Assembly (NCBI RefSeq): GCF_039697315.1
Contig: NZ_CP155619.1
Span: 3,782,001 to 3,846,000 of the forward strand
DNA from: Pseudomonas abietaniphila
GTDB taxonomy: Bacteria; Pseudomonadota; Gammaproteobacteria; Pseudomonadales; Pseudomonadaceae
Direction of reading: 5' to 3'
Length of the DNA: 64,000 nt
Shown here: in pieces, positions 7,991 to 17,062 of the stretch
Position numbering within the stretch: position 1 is the first letter of the stretch
Layout of the letters: each line of letters begins with the position of its first letter
Notes under the pieces: model-generated
What the model was told of the DNA's origin: nothing
Database searches by the model: none
What the model saw: only the letters and a program-made list of their open reading frames with translations
Program-made: the position numbers and the translations under genes

Positions 7991-10057
7991 ATGACGCGAG
8001 GCCGCAAGATATTCGCCTGGACAGTCGGCATTCTGCTGCTGTTACTGGCCGTTCTGATCATTGTTATCGCGACATTCGACTGGAACCGGCTCAAGCCGAC
8101 CATCAACGAAAAGGTGTCTGCCGAGTTGCACCGACCGTTTGCCATCAACGGCAATCTGGCCGTGCTGTGGCGCCGAGAGCCGGATGAAGGCGGTTGGCGC
8201 GCCTGGATCCCTTGGCCGCACATGTCGGCGGAAGACATCGCATTGGGTAACCCCGAATGGTCGAAAAACCCTCAAATGGTGACCCTCAAACGCGTAGAGA
8301 TGCGTTTGGCGCCGCTACCGTTGCTGGCGCAGCGTGTTGTGATCCCTCGCATCGACCTGACCGAACCGAACGCCAGGATCGAGCGTCTGGCGGACGGTCG
8401 TGCGAATTGGGTATTTGATCTGCCAAAAAGCGACCCGAATGCCAAACCTTCCAGCTGGGTCGTGGATATTGGCTCCATCGGGTTCGACAAGGGCCTGGTC
8501 AGTTACAACGATCAGATGATCAATACCTCGGTCGACGTGGTCATTGACCCGTTAGGTAAACCGATCCCGTTCAGCGACATCGTTGGCACCGGCGAAGCGA
8601 AGAAGGTGTCGGACAAGGGCGCTTCGGCTCAGGACTACGCCTTCGGTTTCACCGCGAAAGGTCAGTACCACGGCCAGAAGCTCAACGGTAGCGGTAAAGT
8701 CGGCGGCTTGCTGGCACTGAAGGATGCGGCCCTGCCGTTTCCGGTGCAGGCGGACGTGAGCGCTGGCAACACGCGGGTGGCGGTCGCCGGCACCGTGACG
8801 GATCCCCAGAATCTGGGCGAGCTGGACCTGCGCTTGAAACTCTCGGGCGACAGCTTGGGCAATCTGTATCCGCTGACCGGCGTTACGCTGCCCGACTCGC
8901 CGCCGTATTCCACCGACGGGCGTTTGATCGCCAGACTGCACGAGCCGGCTGGGGCGTCCTTTCAGTACAAAGAGTTCAACGGCAAGATCGGTAACAGCGA
9001 TATCCATGGCGATCTTGGCTTCGTGGCCAGCCAGCCACGGCCCAAGCTGACCGGCGCGCTGGTGTCCAATCAACTGTTGATGGCTGACCTGAAGCCGCTC
9101 ATCGGCGCTGACTCCAATGCGGAGCAGAAAAACCGTGGCGGCGCGAGCAAGCAACCGACTGACAAAGTGCTGCCGGTCGAAGAGTTCAAAACCGACCGCT
9201 GGAGCGCAATGGATGCCGACGTCGAGTTCACCGGCAAGAAGATCGTGCAGAGTGCCGAGTTGCCCTTCACCGACCTTTATATCCACGTTGTCCTCAACGA
9301 TGGCCAACTGAGCCTGGAACCTCTGCGCTTCGGTGTGGCGGGCGGCAAGCTGGACGCCGACATCAAGCTCAATGGCCACAGCCAACCGCTGGAAGGGCGC
9401 GCGAAGCTCTCGGCGCGCAACTTCAAGCTCAAGCAACTGTTCCCGACCTTTGAGCCGATGAAGACCAGTTTCGGTGAGTTGAACGGCGACGCCGACATCA
9501 GCGGCAAGGGCAATTCCGTTGCTGCGTTGCTGGGTACGGCGAACGGCGAGATGAAAATGGTCGTCAACGACGGTGCCGTTAGCCGTGGGCTCATGGAGAT
9601 CGCCGGGCTTAACGTGGGCAACTACGTGGTGGGCAAGCTGTTCGGAGACAAGGACGTGAAGATCAATTGCGCGGCGTCACATCTGGGCATCAAGGACGGT
9701 CTGGCGAAGACCAACCTGTTTGTCTTCGACACCGAGAACGCGATCATTTATGTCGATGGCACCGCGAATATGAAAACCGAGCAACTGGACATGAAGATCA
9801 CGCCGGAGTCGAAGGGTTTCCGTGTCTTCTCCCTGCGTTCGCCGCTCTACGTACGTGGGCCTTTCATCAAGCCCAATGCGGGTGTGGAGTCAGGCCCGTT
9901 GCTGTTGCGTGGTGCTGGCATGGTGTTGTTGGGTGCTGCAGTCGGGCCTGCTGCAGGTCTGCTGGCGTTGGTCGCCCCGAGTGGTGGTGAGCCCAACCAA
10001 TGCGCGCCATTGCTGGAGCAGATGCGCGCAGGCAAGGCGCCGAAGACGGTGAAGTGA
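7991..10057 (+). CDS. AsmA-family protein
   Basis: A 688-residue protein with one N-terminal membrane anchor (WTVGILLLLLAVLIIVIATF) followed by a long beta-rich periplasmic part. The sequence after the anchor (FDWNRLKPTINEKVSAE, then RPFAINGNLAV) is the conserved AsmA start, and ISGKGNSVAALLGTANGEM with the repeated lines after it belong to the AsmA C-terminal domain. AsmA-like proteins are thought to bridge inner and outer membranes and affect lipid and outer-membrane homeostasis. The ATG at 7991 has GGGGAG upstream. It is convergent with the bacterioferritin-like gene, with a shared terminator. Confidence 0.88.
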   Translation: MTRGRKIFAWTVGILLLLLAVLIIVIATFDWNRLKPTINEKVSAELHRPFAINGNLAVLWRREPDEGGWRAWIPWPHMSAEDIALGNPEWSKNPQMVTLKRVEMRLAPLPLLAQRVVIPRIDLTEPNARIERLADGRANWVFDLPKSDPNAKPSSWVVDIGSIGFDKGLVSYNDQMINTSVDVVIDPLGKPIPFSDIVGTGEAKKVSDKGASAQDYAFGFTAKGQYHGQKLNGSGKVGGLLALKDAALPFPVQADVSAGNTRVAVAGTVTDPQNLGELDLRLKLSGDSLGNLYPLTGVTLPDSPPYSTDGRLIARLHEPAGASFQYKEFNGKIGNSDIHGDLGFVASQPRPKLTGALVSNQLLMADLKPLIGADSNAEQKNRGGASKQPTDKVLPVEEFKTDRWSAMDADVEFTGKKIVQSAELPFTDLYIHVVLNDGQLSLEPLRFGVAGGKLDADIKLNGHSQPLEGRAKLSARNFKLKQLFPTFEPMKTSFGELNGDADISGKGNSVAALLGTANGEMKMVVNDGAVSRGLMEIAGLNVGNYVVGKLFGDKDVKINCAASHLGIKDGLAKTNLFVFDTENAIIYVDGTANMKTEQLDMKITPESKGFRVFSLRSPLYVRGPFIKPNAGVESGPLLLRGAGMVLLGAAVGPAAGLLALVAPSGGEPNQCAPLLEQMRAGKAPKTVK

Positions 10058-10080
10058 AACCCGGAATGCTTGCGCCGATA

Positions 10081-10184
10081 CTGTAGGAGCGCGCTTAGTC
10101 TGGGCCGCATGCGGAAGACGTCGGCGTGTCAGACACAGTTTTGGCATAGACAGATCGCAATCGCGGGCAAGCGCGCTCTTACAG
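10081..10184. repeat. REPIN
   Basis: CTGTAGGAGCGCGCTTAG at the left and its approximate reverse complement CGCGGGCAAGCGCGCTCT near the right end flank about 60 bases. The left copy has diverged (TTAGTC in place of TTGCCC). Confidence 0.7.
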
Positions 10185-10212
10185 GGATTTGTATCCAGCC
10201 CCTCACCCACAA

Positions 10213-10240
10213 AAAAGCCAGGACATCTGTCCTGGCTTTT
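10213..10240. terminator. bidirectional terminator
   Basis: AAAAGCCAGGACA and TGTCCTGGCTTTT form a 13-bp stem with A and T runs on both sides, placed between convergent asmA and the bacterioferritin-like gene. It should work in both directions. Confidence 0.9.
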
Positions 10241-10257
10241 CCGTTGCCGTTCAGGCA

Positions 10258-10788
10258 TCAAAGCCCGTCGAGAATGTCCGCCATGTCGTCGGCGTGTTCT
10301 TCTTCCTGAGCCAGAATCTCTTCGAAGATGCGACGCGTGGTCGGATCCTTGTCGCCGATGTACTGAATGATCTCGCGATAGCTGTCGATAGCGATGCGCT
10401 CGGCGATCAGGTCTTCGGTGACCATTTCTTTCAGCGTGTTGCCCGCCACGTACTGCGCGTGGGAGTTCTTGGACAGCAGGTCGGGATTGAGTTCAGGTTC
10501 GCCGCCCAACTGCACGATGCGCTCGGCAAGCTTGTCGGCGTGCTGTGCTTCCTGCTCGGCGTGTTCCAGGAACTCGGCAGCGGCGACCTGGGCTTTCACG
10601 CCTTTGGCCATGTAGTAGTGGCGCTTGTAGCGCAGCACGCAGACCCATTCGGTTGCCAACGACGCGTTGAGCAGGCGAATGATTTCTTCGCGGTCGCCAT
10701 CGTAGCCTTCGGTCACGGCACCGTTTTCAACGTTGTGACGCGCGCGCTCGCGCAGGGTGCTGACGTCAGTTAAATGCACATCGCTCAT
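10258..10788 (-). CDS. bacterioferritin-like ferroxidase family protein
   Basis: The 176-residue four-helix protein carries the ferritin-like ligands: ATEWVCVLRYKRHYY in the first helix, EHAEQEAQHADKLAERI in the second, TEDLIAERIAIDSYREII in the third and EEILAQEEEHADDM in the fourth. This supports a di-iron centre. It is longer at the N-terminus than typical Bfr and lacks an obvious haem-ligating methionine at the usual position, so it may be a Bfr-like stress protein and not the main iron store. The second of two adjacent ATG codons is preferred, with GGAG seven bases upstream. Confidence 0.8.
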   Translation of the reverse strand: MSDVHLTDVSTLRERARHNVENGAVTEGYDGDREEIIRLLNASLATEWVCVLRYKRHYYMAKGVKAQVAAAEFLEHAEQEAQHADKLAERIVQLGGEPELNPDLLSKNSHAQYVAGNTLKEMVTEDLIAERIAIDSYREIIQYIGDKDPTTRRIFEEILAQEEEHADDMADILDGL

Positions 10789-10924
10789 CATTTTTCTCCA
10801 GGTGCTGATCCGGTTTTAGCCGTCTCGCTCTTGATGCGTCGGTCGCGTGGACCGACGCCTGGCAAGATCGGGTCTTAAGGTGTGAGTGGTGCGCGGCGGG
10901 AAAAGTTTGATTTTGTTTACCGAC

Positions 10925-11263
10925 TTACATCGCGCGCTCGTTGGCCTCACGCTGTTCGCAGGTCATGAAGCCCTTGCTGTCTACGCGGTCGTTGGCGCCG
11001 AACGTCACGTAGTAGGCCTGTTGATGACCATCCTTGTTGAGGATGTAGTTGTTGCAGGTGCCTGGGTGAACCTTGCGATGCACGCGGGTAGAAGGTTCGC
11101 CGCCGATGGTCAGCACCTGCTGCTCGGTCATGCCGTCTTCTACCTGCTTGACCAGCGGCTCGTTGCGATAAGTCGCGAAGTCCACGGGGTTTTGCAGGGT
11201 TGTCGATGTACAGCCAGCCAACGCGGCCATTGCAAATACGACTGCCAGAGATTGCTTGTACAT
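10925..11263 (-). CDS. osmE: osmotically inducible lipoprotein OsmE
   Basis: A 112-residue lipoprotein with the lipobox LAGC (cysteine at residue 18) and a SmpA/OmlA-type fold: VEDGMTEQQVLTIGGEPS, then GTCNNYILN and a C-terminal MTCEQ with the paired cysteine. Length and motif order match E. coli OsmE, an outer-membrane lipoprotein induced by osmotic stress and stationary phase. Stress control is expected from the family but I could not identify a reliable promoter here. Confidence 0.9.
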   Translation of the reverse strand: MYKQSLAVVFAMAALAGCTSTTLQNPVDFATYRNEPLVKQVEDGMTEQQVLTIGGEPSTRVHRKVHPGTCNNYILNKDGHQQAYYVTFGANDRVDSKGFMTCEQREANERAM

Positions 11264-11581
11264 AACCGGTCACTCCACAGAAAGGCCTTCATTGGCCCGT
11301 TGCACTTATGAGCGTCGGTCGAAGGAAAGAGTTCGATTGAAAGATGGCGATGGGGCATTACTGTGCTTGTCATGATGGATGAATGGTTTGCGGCTAACGT
11401 TTGTCCATCCGGCGATCGAGGTCGGTGGCCGAACGCTGTACCTGTGGGCGTGAATTTAATCGGGCAGCATTCCGACAATTGGCCGGATCAGCCGATAGAG
11501 GTTCGTCGCCTGACCCACCTCATCGCGAATGAATTCGCTCCCACAGGGTGATCTGAACTCGACATAAGGACTCAATCGCTC
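11264..11581. other. intergenic region with one REP
   Basis: This 318-base gap lies between the divergent osmE and lipase genes and must hold both promoters. A single REP copy (TCGCGAATGAATTCGCTCCC, 11523-11542) lies close to the lipase start. Nothing else is visible. Confidence 0.5.
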
Positions 11582-12472
11582 ATGACGCAAGAACAGGCCA
11601 CGCGTTATCCCATCGTGCTGGTACCCGGGTTGTTGGGATTCGTGAAACTGGTGGTCTATCCGTATTGGTTTGGCATCGTGACCGCCTTGCGGCGCGGTGG
11701 GGCGACCGTCATTCCGGTGATGGTGTCTGCCGTCAATTCCACCGAAATTCGTGGCGAGCAGTTACTGGCTCGAATCGAAGAAATCCTGCGGGAAACCGGC
11801 GCGACCAAGGTGAATCTGATCGGCCACAGCCAGGGCGCATTGACCATTCGCTATGTGGCAGGTGTGCGTCCGGATCTGGTGGCCTCGGTGACATCGGTTG
11901 CCGGGCCTAACCACGGCTCGGAACTGGCCGACTACCTCGAAGAGCATTTCCCTCAGAGCACCGTGCGCGGACGGCTGGTCAATGCCGCGATTCGCCTGAC
12001 CACACTGGTGCTGGCGGCGCTGGACACCGGGTATCGCGGCACCCGTCTGCCCACCGACGTCGATGCTGCACACCATTCGCTGACCACCAGCGGTGTCGCT
12101 CGCTTCAATAAGTTGTTCCCGCAGGGTCTGCCCAACACCTGGGGCGGGCAGGGTGACGAACTGGTCAACGGGGTGCGCTATTACTCCTGGTCCGGGACGC
12201 TGCAGCCCGGTCGTACTGACCGAGGAAAGAACCTGTTCGATACCACCAATCTCACGTGCCGAATATTCGCTCGCACGTTCAAGAAAGAGCGAGGTCAATC
12301 TGATGGCATGGTCGGGCGATTCAGTTCGCATCTGGGCACAGTCATCGGTGACGACTTTCCGCTCGACCATTTTGACATCGTCAACCAGCACCTCGGTCTG
12401 GTGGGCAAGGGGGCCAATCCTGTGGGGTTGTTTCTCGAGCACGCCAGCCGCTTGAAAGCTGCCGGTCTTTGA
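11582..12472 (+). CDS. family I lipase / triacylglycerol lipase-like hydrolase
   Basis: The 296-residue alpha/beta hydrolase has the oxyanion-loop motif YPIVLVPGLLGF, the nucleophile elbow GHSQG (NLIGHSQGALTIRY, serine near residue 84) and the following VTSVAGPNHGSELADYL, all typical of Pseudomonas/Burkholderia family I true lipases. The aspartate and histidine of the triad probably lie in DGMVGRFSSHLG and LDHFDIVN near the C-terminus. There is no signal peptide and no lipase-specific foldase gene next door, resembling the short P. fragi type and not LipA/LipH pairs. It may therefore act inside the cell, for instance on storage or membrane lipids. Confidence 0.85.
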   Translation: MTQEQATRYPIVLVPGLLGFVKLVVYPYWFGIVTALRRGGATVIPVMVSAVNSTEIRGEQLLARIEEILRETGATKVNLIGHSQGALTIRYVAGVRPDLVASVTSVAGPNHGSELADYLEEHFPQSTVRGRLVNAAIRLTTLVLAALDTGYRGTRLPTDVDAAHHSLTTSGVARFNKLFPQGLPNTWGGQGDELVNGVRYYSWSGTLQPGRTDRGKNLFDTTNLTCRIFARTFKKERGQSDGMVGRFSSHLGTVIGDDFPLDHFDIVNQHLGLVGKGANPVGLFLEHASRLKAAGL

Positions 12473-12531
12473 CTTTATGAGACGTAGTTCGTAATCAGTA
12501 GGCCCGAACGGGTCGCTAAGGAAGTGATGCG

Positions 12532-12768
12532 ATGAGCGATAAAGAACTGTATGAGATCGAGTACACGCTGGCCGGTGAACACCATGTCGATGTGATCGAG
12601 GACCTGGACGTGCCGATTATTGAAGTCGTTCACGAGCTGGCATTGAAGCACCACGTGGCGTTGGACGACGATCCGCTCGATGCCGGTAACCCTCACGTTG
12701 ATCTGCCCCATGTCGCGGGCATCACCGACGTGTCGATTCACAGCACCGAGAGCGTTGAAAAAGCCTGA
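12532..12768 (+). CDS. conserved hypothetical protein, acidic, 78 aa
   Basis: A small acidic soluble protein with no signal or membrane segment. It has a good ribosome binding site (AAGGAAG) and follows the lipase by 59 bases in the same direction, so the two may be co-transcribed. The sequence is rich in His, Asp and Glu (AGEHHVDVIEDLDVP). I do not recognise a function. Confidence 0.7.
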   Translation: MSDKELYEIEYTLAGEHHVDVIEDLDVPIIEVVHELALKHHVALDDDPLDAGNPHVDLPHVAGITDVSIHSTESVEKA

Positions 12769-12769
12769 G

Positions 12770-13663
12770 TCAGGTCGCGCGCTTGATCGTCTTCTGGCGC
12801 AGCGGCGTGGTCCAGCGTTCGGCCAGGATCACGCCAGCCAGCGTCATCGCACCGCCGATGAAGTGATAGGCGGCCAGTTGCTCACCCAGTGCCAGCGCTG
12901 CAACCAGTGCCGTGAGAATCGGCACAAGGTTGAAGAACAGCGTTGTGCGGCTCGGGCCGAGAATGCCGATGGCTTTCATCCACAACAGCGGCGCGATCAT
13001 CGACGTCGGGATGCATGCGTAGAGCACCAAGGGAATGTTGCTCGCGCTCAAACCGGTCTTCGGCGAAATCAGGAAAAGCGGAAACAGCGCGACGATCGCC
13101 ACCAGAATCTGCAGATAAAGCAGTTGCAAAGGTGGCATGCGCAGCTGCCATTTCTTCAGCAGTGTGCTGTAGGTCGCGTAGGCCAATGTGGCCACCAGCA
13201 TCATCAGGTCACCCATATTGACGCCATGTGCGATCAATACAGCCCAGCTGCCCTGCGACACCACCAGCAGAACACCCGCAAACGACACCAGTGCGCCGAC
13301 CAGCGCGCCCGCGGTCAACGCCGTGCCGAGGCTGGCAATCGACATGCCCAGCGTCATGACCGGCACCAGTGACAGGATGATGCCCATGTTGGTGGCCGTG
13401 GTGATGTTCGCTGCGTAATAGGCCAGGCTCTGATAAATCGCCATGCCCAGAACACCCAGCACGACCACTTTGCCCATGATCGGCTTGATCGCGGCACGGT
13501 TGCGCAGCACGGGGCCAAGCAGGAAGGGGGTGAACAGCAGGCCCGCGAGCAGCCAGCGGTAAAAGCCGATCTCAGCCGGAAAGATGCGGCCTGCGGCCGC
13601 TTTTGTGATGACGTTGTTGCCCGCCCAGATCATGACGGTGAGCAGTGGATAAAGGTATTGCAT
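12770..13663 (-). CDS. EamA/DMT-family transporter
   Basis: A 297-residue integral membrane protein with ten hydrophobic segments in two EamA repeats: the first begins YPLLTVMIWAGNNVITKAAA and the second near HGVNMGDLMMLVATLAYATY. Such proteins export metabolites or amino acids, and the substrate cannot be told from sequence. The start at 13663 places the first helix directly after the methionine; longer starts at 13693 and beyond add an unlikely leader. Its stop is 1 base from the end of the upstream small gene, and the two are convergent with almost no gap. Confidence 0.85.
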   Translation of the reverse strand: MQYLYPLLTVMIWAGNNVITKAAAGRIFPAEIGFYRWLLAGLLFTPFLLGPVLRNRAAIKPIMGKVVVLGVLGMAIYQSLAYYAANITTATNMGIILSLVPVMTLGMSIASLGTALTAGALVGALVSFAGVLLVVSQGSWAVLIAHGVNMGDLMMLVATLAYATYSTLLKKWQLRMPPLQLLYLQILVAIVALFPLFLISPKTGLSASNIPLVLYACIPTSMIAPLLWMKAIGILGPSRTTLFFNLVPILTALVAALALGEQLAAYHFIGGAMTLAGVILAERWTTPLRQKTIKRAT

Positions 13664-13814
13664 GAAGAAACCGGCGGCAGAGTGAGGCGCCATTATCGGC
13701 TTGTCAGCGTTTGCGTCTACCTCACGGCGAGATTTCGCTGAAATATGTCGCAACATTCTTTGACTACACTGCTCCGAAAGCTGCGCGGGTGCGCGGCGCT
13801 CCTGGAGAATGTCG

Positions 13815-14105
13815 ATGAAAATGCTGCGTGTTCCTCTGCTGGTCATGGGCTTGTTGATGTGTGCTCAAGGGTTTGCCGCCACCGCGCAGCAAAACAAGAT
13901 GACCACCTGCAATGCCGACGCCACGGCCAAGTCGCTGAAGGGCGATGAACGTAAGGCGTTCATGAGCACCTGTCTGAAGGCTGCGCCCGCTCCGGCGGCG
14001 ACCCAGCAGGAAAAAATGAAAACCTGCAACGCGACGGCCACGACGCAGGCGTTGAAAGGCGATGCGCGCAAAGCCTTCATGAGTGATTGCTTGAAGAAAA
14101 AGTAG
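13815..14105 (+). CDS. psiF: PsiF-repeat secreted protein
   Basis: A 96-residue protein with a signal peptide (LLVMGLLMCAQGFA) and two tandem PsiF repeats: MTTCNADATAKSLKGDERKA and MKTCNATATTQALKGDARKA, each followed by FMS and a cysteine. E. coli PsiF is induced by phosphate starvation; the molecular role is unknown. The ATG at 13815 is preferred over 13809 since GGAG lies seven bases upstream. It is divergent from the EamA transporter gene. Confidence 0.88.
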   Translation: MKMLRVPLLVMGLLMCAQGFAATAQQNKMTTCNADATAKSLKGDERKAFMSTCLKAAPAPAATQQEKMKTCNATATTQALKGDARKAFMSDCLKKK

Positions 14106-14140
14106 GTTATTTGTTACTGATATTTTCAGGTAACGCGGGT

Positions 14141-14231
14141 CTGTGGGAGCGAATTTATTCGCGAAAAATCTGGCAGCCGATCAATATGTGTCGGCTGCAC
14201 GGGTCAATCGCGAATGAATTCGCTCCCACAG
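14141..14231. repeat. REPIN
   Basis: CTGTGGGAGCGAATTTATTC at the left and its near reverse complement at 14206-14231 flank a centre that contains its own inverted repeat (GCAGCCGA / TCGGCTGC). It lies just after psiF. Confidence 0.85.
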
Positions 14232-14337
14232 TTGTTCAGGGCCCCCGATCAAGCGACTAACGACACTTTCGGCGCTGGTCCTCAACGGGGAACGCTGGCA
14301 GACTGCCCATCTTTTCAAGCCGCTCGTTTGAGGCTGT

Positions 14338-15348
14338 ATGCCAACGTTTTCGCCGCGTCAAGTGTATCTGGCCAGTTGTATCCTTGTGTTCGGTGGTCTG
14401 CTGCTCGTGCTACCGCTCAATCTGTTGCCCAGCCTGCTGGCTGGCTTGCTGGTCTATGAACTCGTGGACATGCTGACCCCGCAGTTGCAACGGCTGATTG
14501 CCGGTGAGCGCGCGCGTTGGCTGGCGGTCGCCCTGCTTGGCACGATTGTGGTCACCGTGCTGTCGCTGCTGTTCGCCGGGGCCATCAGCTTTCTGCTGCA
14601 TGAGGCGGAAAACCCGGGTGCTTCGCTGGACAAGTTCATGATTCTGGTCGAGCGCGCTCGCGGCCAGTTACCGCCTCTGATCGATAACTACCTGCCCGCC
14701 AGTGCGACCGAGTTTCAGGTGTCGCTCAGCGCCTGGCTGACCAAGCACATCGGCGAGTTGCAGCTGTTGGGCAAGGGCGCGGCGCATATGTTCGTGACCC
14801 TGCTGATCGGCATGGTCCTGGGCGCCATCATCGCGTTGCAACGCATTCCCGATGTCACCAAGCGCAAACCCCTGGCGGCGGCGCTGTTCGAGCGTCTGCA
14901 TCTGTTGAGTCAGGCGTTTCGCAACATCGTGTTCGCGCAGATCAAGATTTCCCTGCTGAACACCGCGTTCACCTCGATTTTCCTGGCCGTCATCCTGCCG
15001 CTGTGCGGCGTACACCTGCCGCTGACCAAGACCCTGATCGTGTTGACCTTCCTGCTGGGCTTGTTGCCCGTGGTGGGTAACCTGATGTCCAACACGCTGA
15101 TTTTCATTGTCGGCATGTCGCTGTCGATCTGGGTGGCAATGGCAGCGCTGGGTTACCTGATCATCATTCACAAGGTCGAGTACTTCCTCAACGCGCGAAT
15201 TGTGGGCGGGCAGATCAGTGCGAAATCGTGGGAGTTGCTGCTGGCGATGCTGATTTTCGAAGCGGCGTTCGGATTGCCCGGCGTGGTGGCAGGGCCGATC
15301 TACTATGCGTATCTCAAAAGCGAGCTGCGCAGGGCGGAGTTGGTTTAG
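14338..15348 (+). CDS. AI-2E family transporter (PerM-like)
   Basis: A 336-residue membrane protein with about seven to eight hydrophobic segments and the family's C-terminal signature (VGNLMSNTLIFIVGM, then IIIHKVEYFLNARIVGGQI and FGLPGVVAGPIYYAYLK). The family includes E. coli TqsA, linked to AI-2 export, and many members of other or unknown function, so the substrate is open. It stands alone between REP-type repeats. Confidence 0.85.
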   Translation: MPTFSPRQVYLASCILVFGGLLLVLPLNLLPSLLAGLLVYELVDMLTPQLQRLIAGERARWLAVALLGTIVVTVLSLLFAGAISFLLHEAENPGASLDKFMILVERARGQLPPLIDNYLPASATEFQVSLSAWLTKHIGELQLLGKGAAHMFVTLLIGMVLGAIIALQRIPDVTKRKPLAAALFERLHLLSQAFRNIVFAQIKISLLNTAFTSIFLAVILPLCGVHLPLTKTLIVLTFLLGLLPVVGNLMSNTLIFIVGMSLSIWVAMAALGYLIIIHKVEYFLNARIVGGQISAKSWELLLAMLIFEAAFGLPGVVAGPIYYAYLKSELRRAELV

Positions 15349-15354
15349 ACACGC

Positions 15355-15388
15355 TGATCGTACCCACGCATAGCGTGGGAATGATCAA
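15355..15388. repeat. GATCGTNCCCACGC palindrome (single unit)
   Basis: GATCGTACCCACGCATAGCG, continuing TGGGAATGATC, is palindromic in itself. It belongs to the second repeat family also present at 21475 and 25175. Confidence 0.7.
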
Positions 15389-15441
15389 ATCTGCTTGCGG
15401 TGACGATGTGCCAGACGACACTGATTTATCTGCACTACCGC

Positions 15442-15467
15442 CATCGCGAGCAAGCTCGCTCCCACAG
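15442..15467. repeat. single REP
   Basis: ATCGCGAGCAAGCTCGCTCC, continuing CACAG, is one REP unit of the subtype that appears paired at 50253-50343. Confidence 0.75.
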
Positions 15468-15498
15468 GTTTGGTATTGCTCCGTGAGAGCGTGGCTGG

Positions 15499-16764
15499 TT
15501 AGCCGTACCGCTTCTTGGCCTCGATCGCCAGACCACTTCCGATACTGCCAAAGATATTTCCTTCAACATGCCGCGCCTTTGGCAGCATGGCGGCCACGCT
15601 GTTGCGCAGCGCCGGGATGCCGCTCGAACCGCCGGTGAAGAACACAGTGTCGACATCGGCTACGCCAACGCCTGCATCGTTCAACAGGCGGGTCACGCTT
15701 TCACGGACACGTTCCAGCAGCGATTCGATGGACGATTCGAACAGCTCGCGGGTCAGGTCGACGGTCAGGCCGGACTCGACACGGTCCATCGGCACCACAC
15801 GGTTTTCGGCGTGGGTCAGCTGGATCTTGGTTTCTTCGACTTCCATCGCCAGCCAGTGCCCGGCACGTTGTTCGATCAGCTTGAACAGGCGGTCGATGCC
15901 CAGCGTGTCTTCGATGTCGTAGCGCATGCTGCCCAGCGCCAGCTGTGATTTCTGCGAGTACACCGAGTTGATGGTGTGCCACGTGGCCAGGTTCATGTGC
16001 GTGCTGGTCGGCATGTAGGCACCGCTTTTCATGCGGCTGCCATAGCCAAACAAAGGCATCACGCCTTGCAGGCTCAACTGCTTGTCGAAGTCAGTCCCGC
16101 CGATGTGAACGCCGCCGGTGGCCAGAATGTCGCTCTGACGGTCATCGACCAGTCGGCGCTCAGGCGACAGGCGCACCAGGGAGAAGTCCGAGGTACCACC
16201 GCCGATGTCGACGATCAGTACCAGCTCTTCACGCGCAAGCGTCGACTCGTAGTCGAAGGCCGCCGCAATGGGTTCGAACTGGAACGAAACGTCCTTGAAG
16301 CCGATTTTGCGCGCCACTTCAGCCAGCGTGTCCTCGGCTTCCTGGTCGGCGGCGGCGTCGTCATCGACGAAATGCACCGGGCGGCCCAGCACCACTTGCT
16401 CGAATGAATGGCCGGCTGCGGTTTCGGCGCGCTTTTTCAGCTCGCCGATGAACAGCCCGAGCAAGTCCTTGAACGGCATGGCCGTGCCCAGCACACTGGT
16501 GTCGTGCTTGATCAGCTTTGAGCCCAACAAACTCTTGAGCGAGCGCATCAGGCGGCCTTCATAGCCTTCCAGGTATTCGTGCAAGGCCAGACGGCCATAA
16601 ACCGGACGGCGCTCCTCCATATTGAAGAAGACCACCGATGGCAGGGTGATCTTGTCGTCCTCCAGCGCGATCAGCGTTTCCGCTCCGGGGCGCAGCCAGC
16701 CGACCGTGGAGTTGGAGGTGCCGAAGTCGATGCCAACGGCACGGGCTGGGGATGGGGTGCTCAT
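15499..16764 (-). CDS. yegD: Hsp70-family chaperone YegD
   Basis: A 421-residue actin/Hsp70-type ATPase. The phosphate-1 motif VGIDFGTSNSTVGW opens the protein, IVDIGGGTSDFSLVRL is the second phosphate loop and VFFTGGSSGIPALRN the adenosine motif. There is no substrate-binding domain like that of DnaK, as in E. coli YegD. The function is unproven. It is transcribed divergently from cbpA-cbpM, a DnaJ-type co-chaperone with its modulator, which makes a functional link between them plausible. Confidence 0.88.
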   Translation of the reverse strand: MSTPSPARAVGIDFGTSNSTVGWLRPGAETLIALEDDKITLPSVVFFNMEERRPVYGRLALHEYLEGYEGRLMRSLKSLLGSKLIKHDTSVLGTAMPFKDLLGLFIGELKKRAETAAGHSFEQVVLGRPVHFVDDDAAADQEAEDTLAEVARKIGFKDVSFQFEPIAAAFDYESTLAREELVLIVDIGGGTSDFSLVRLSPERRLVDDRQSDILATGGVHIGGTDFDKQLSLQGVMPLFGYGSRMKSGAYMPTSTHMNLATWHTINSVYSQKSQLALGSMRYDIEDTLGIDRLFKLIEQRAGHWLAMEVEETKIQLTHAENRVVPMDRVESGLTVDLTRELFESSIESLLERVRESVTRLLNDAGVGVADVDTVFFTGGSSGIPALRNSVAAMLPKARHVEGNIFGSIGSGLAIEAKKRYG

Positions 16765-17062
16765 GTTCTTAACGTTCCAGTCAAAAAACGGCCGCGCAGT
16801 GTATGCGAGTACGCTGGCGTTTCGTAGCGCTCAATGTCGGTTTTTCAATCTATCGGTGTCTATTTCACGTCGACGGCTTGAACTGGGGCCTCAGACCCCC
16901 AATCTTCAAGGCAACTCTTTATTGCACATGGCCGGTCTGAACGACGTTTCAAGCTCGCGAGGCCGTGTGCCGATAACCTTGCAACATTCAGCGCGGCCAA
17001 CGTTCTCATCTGATAACGCGATACGGAACTGTGCTGGATTATCCGGAATGGGTGACCGTTAG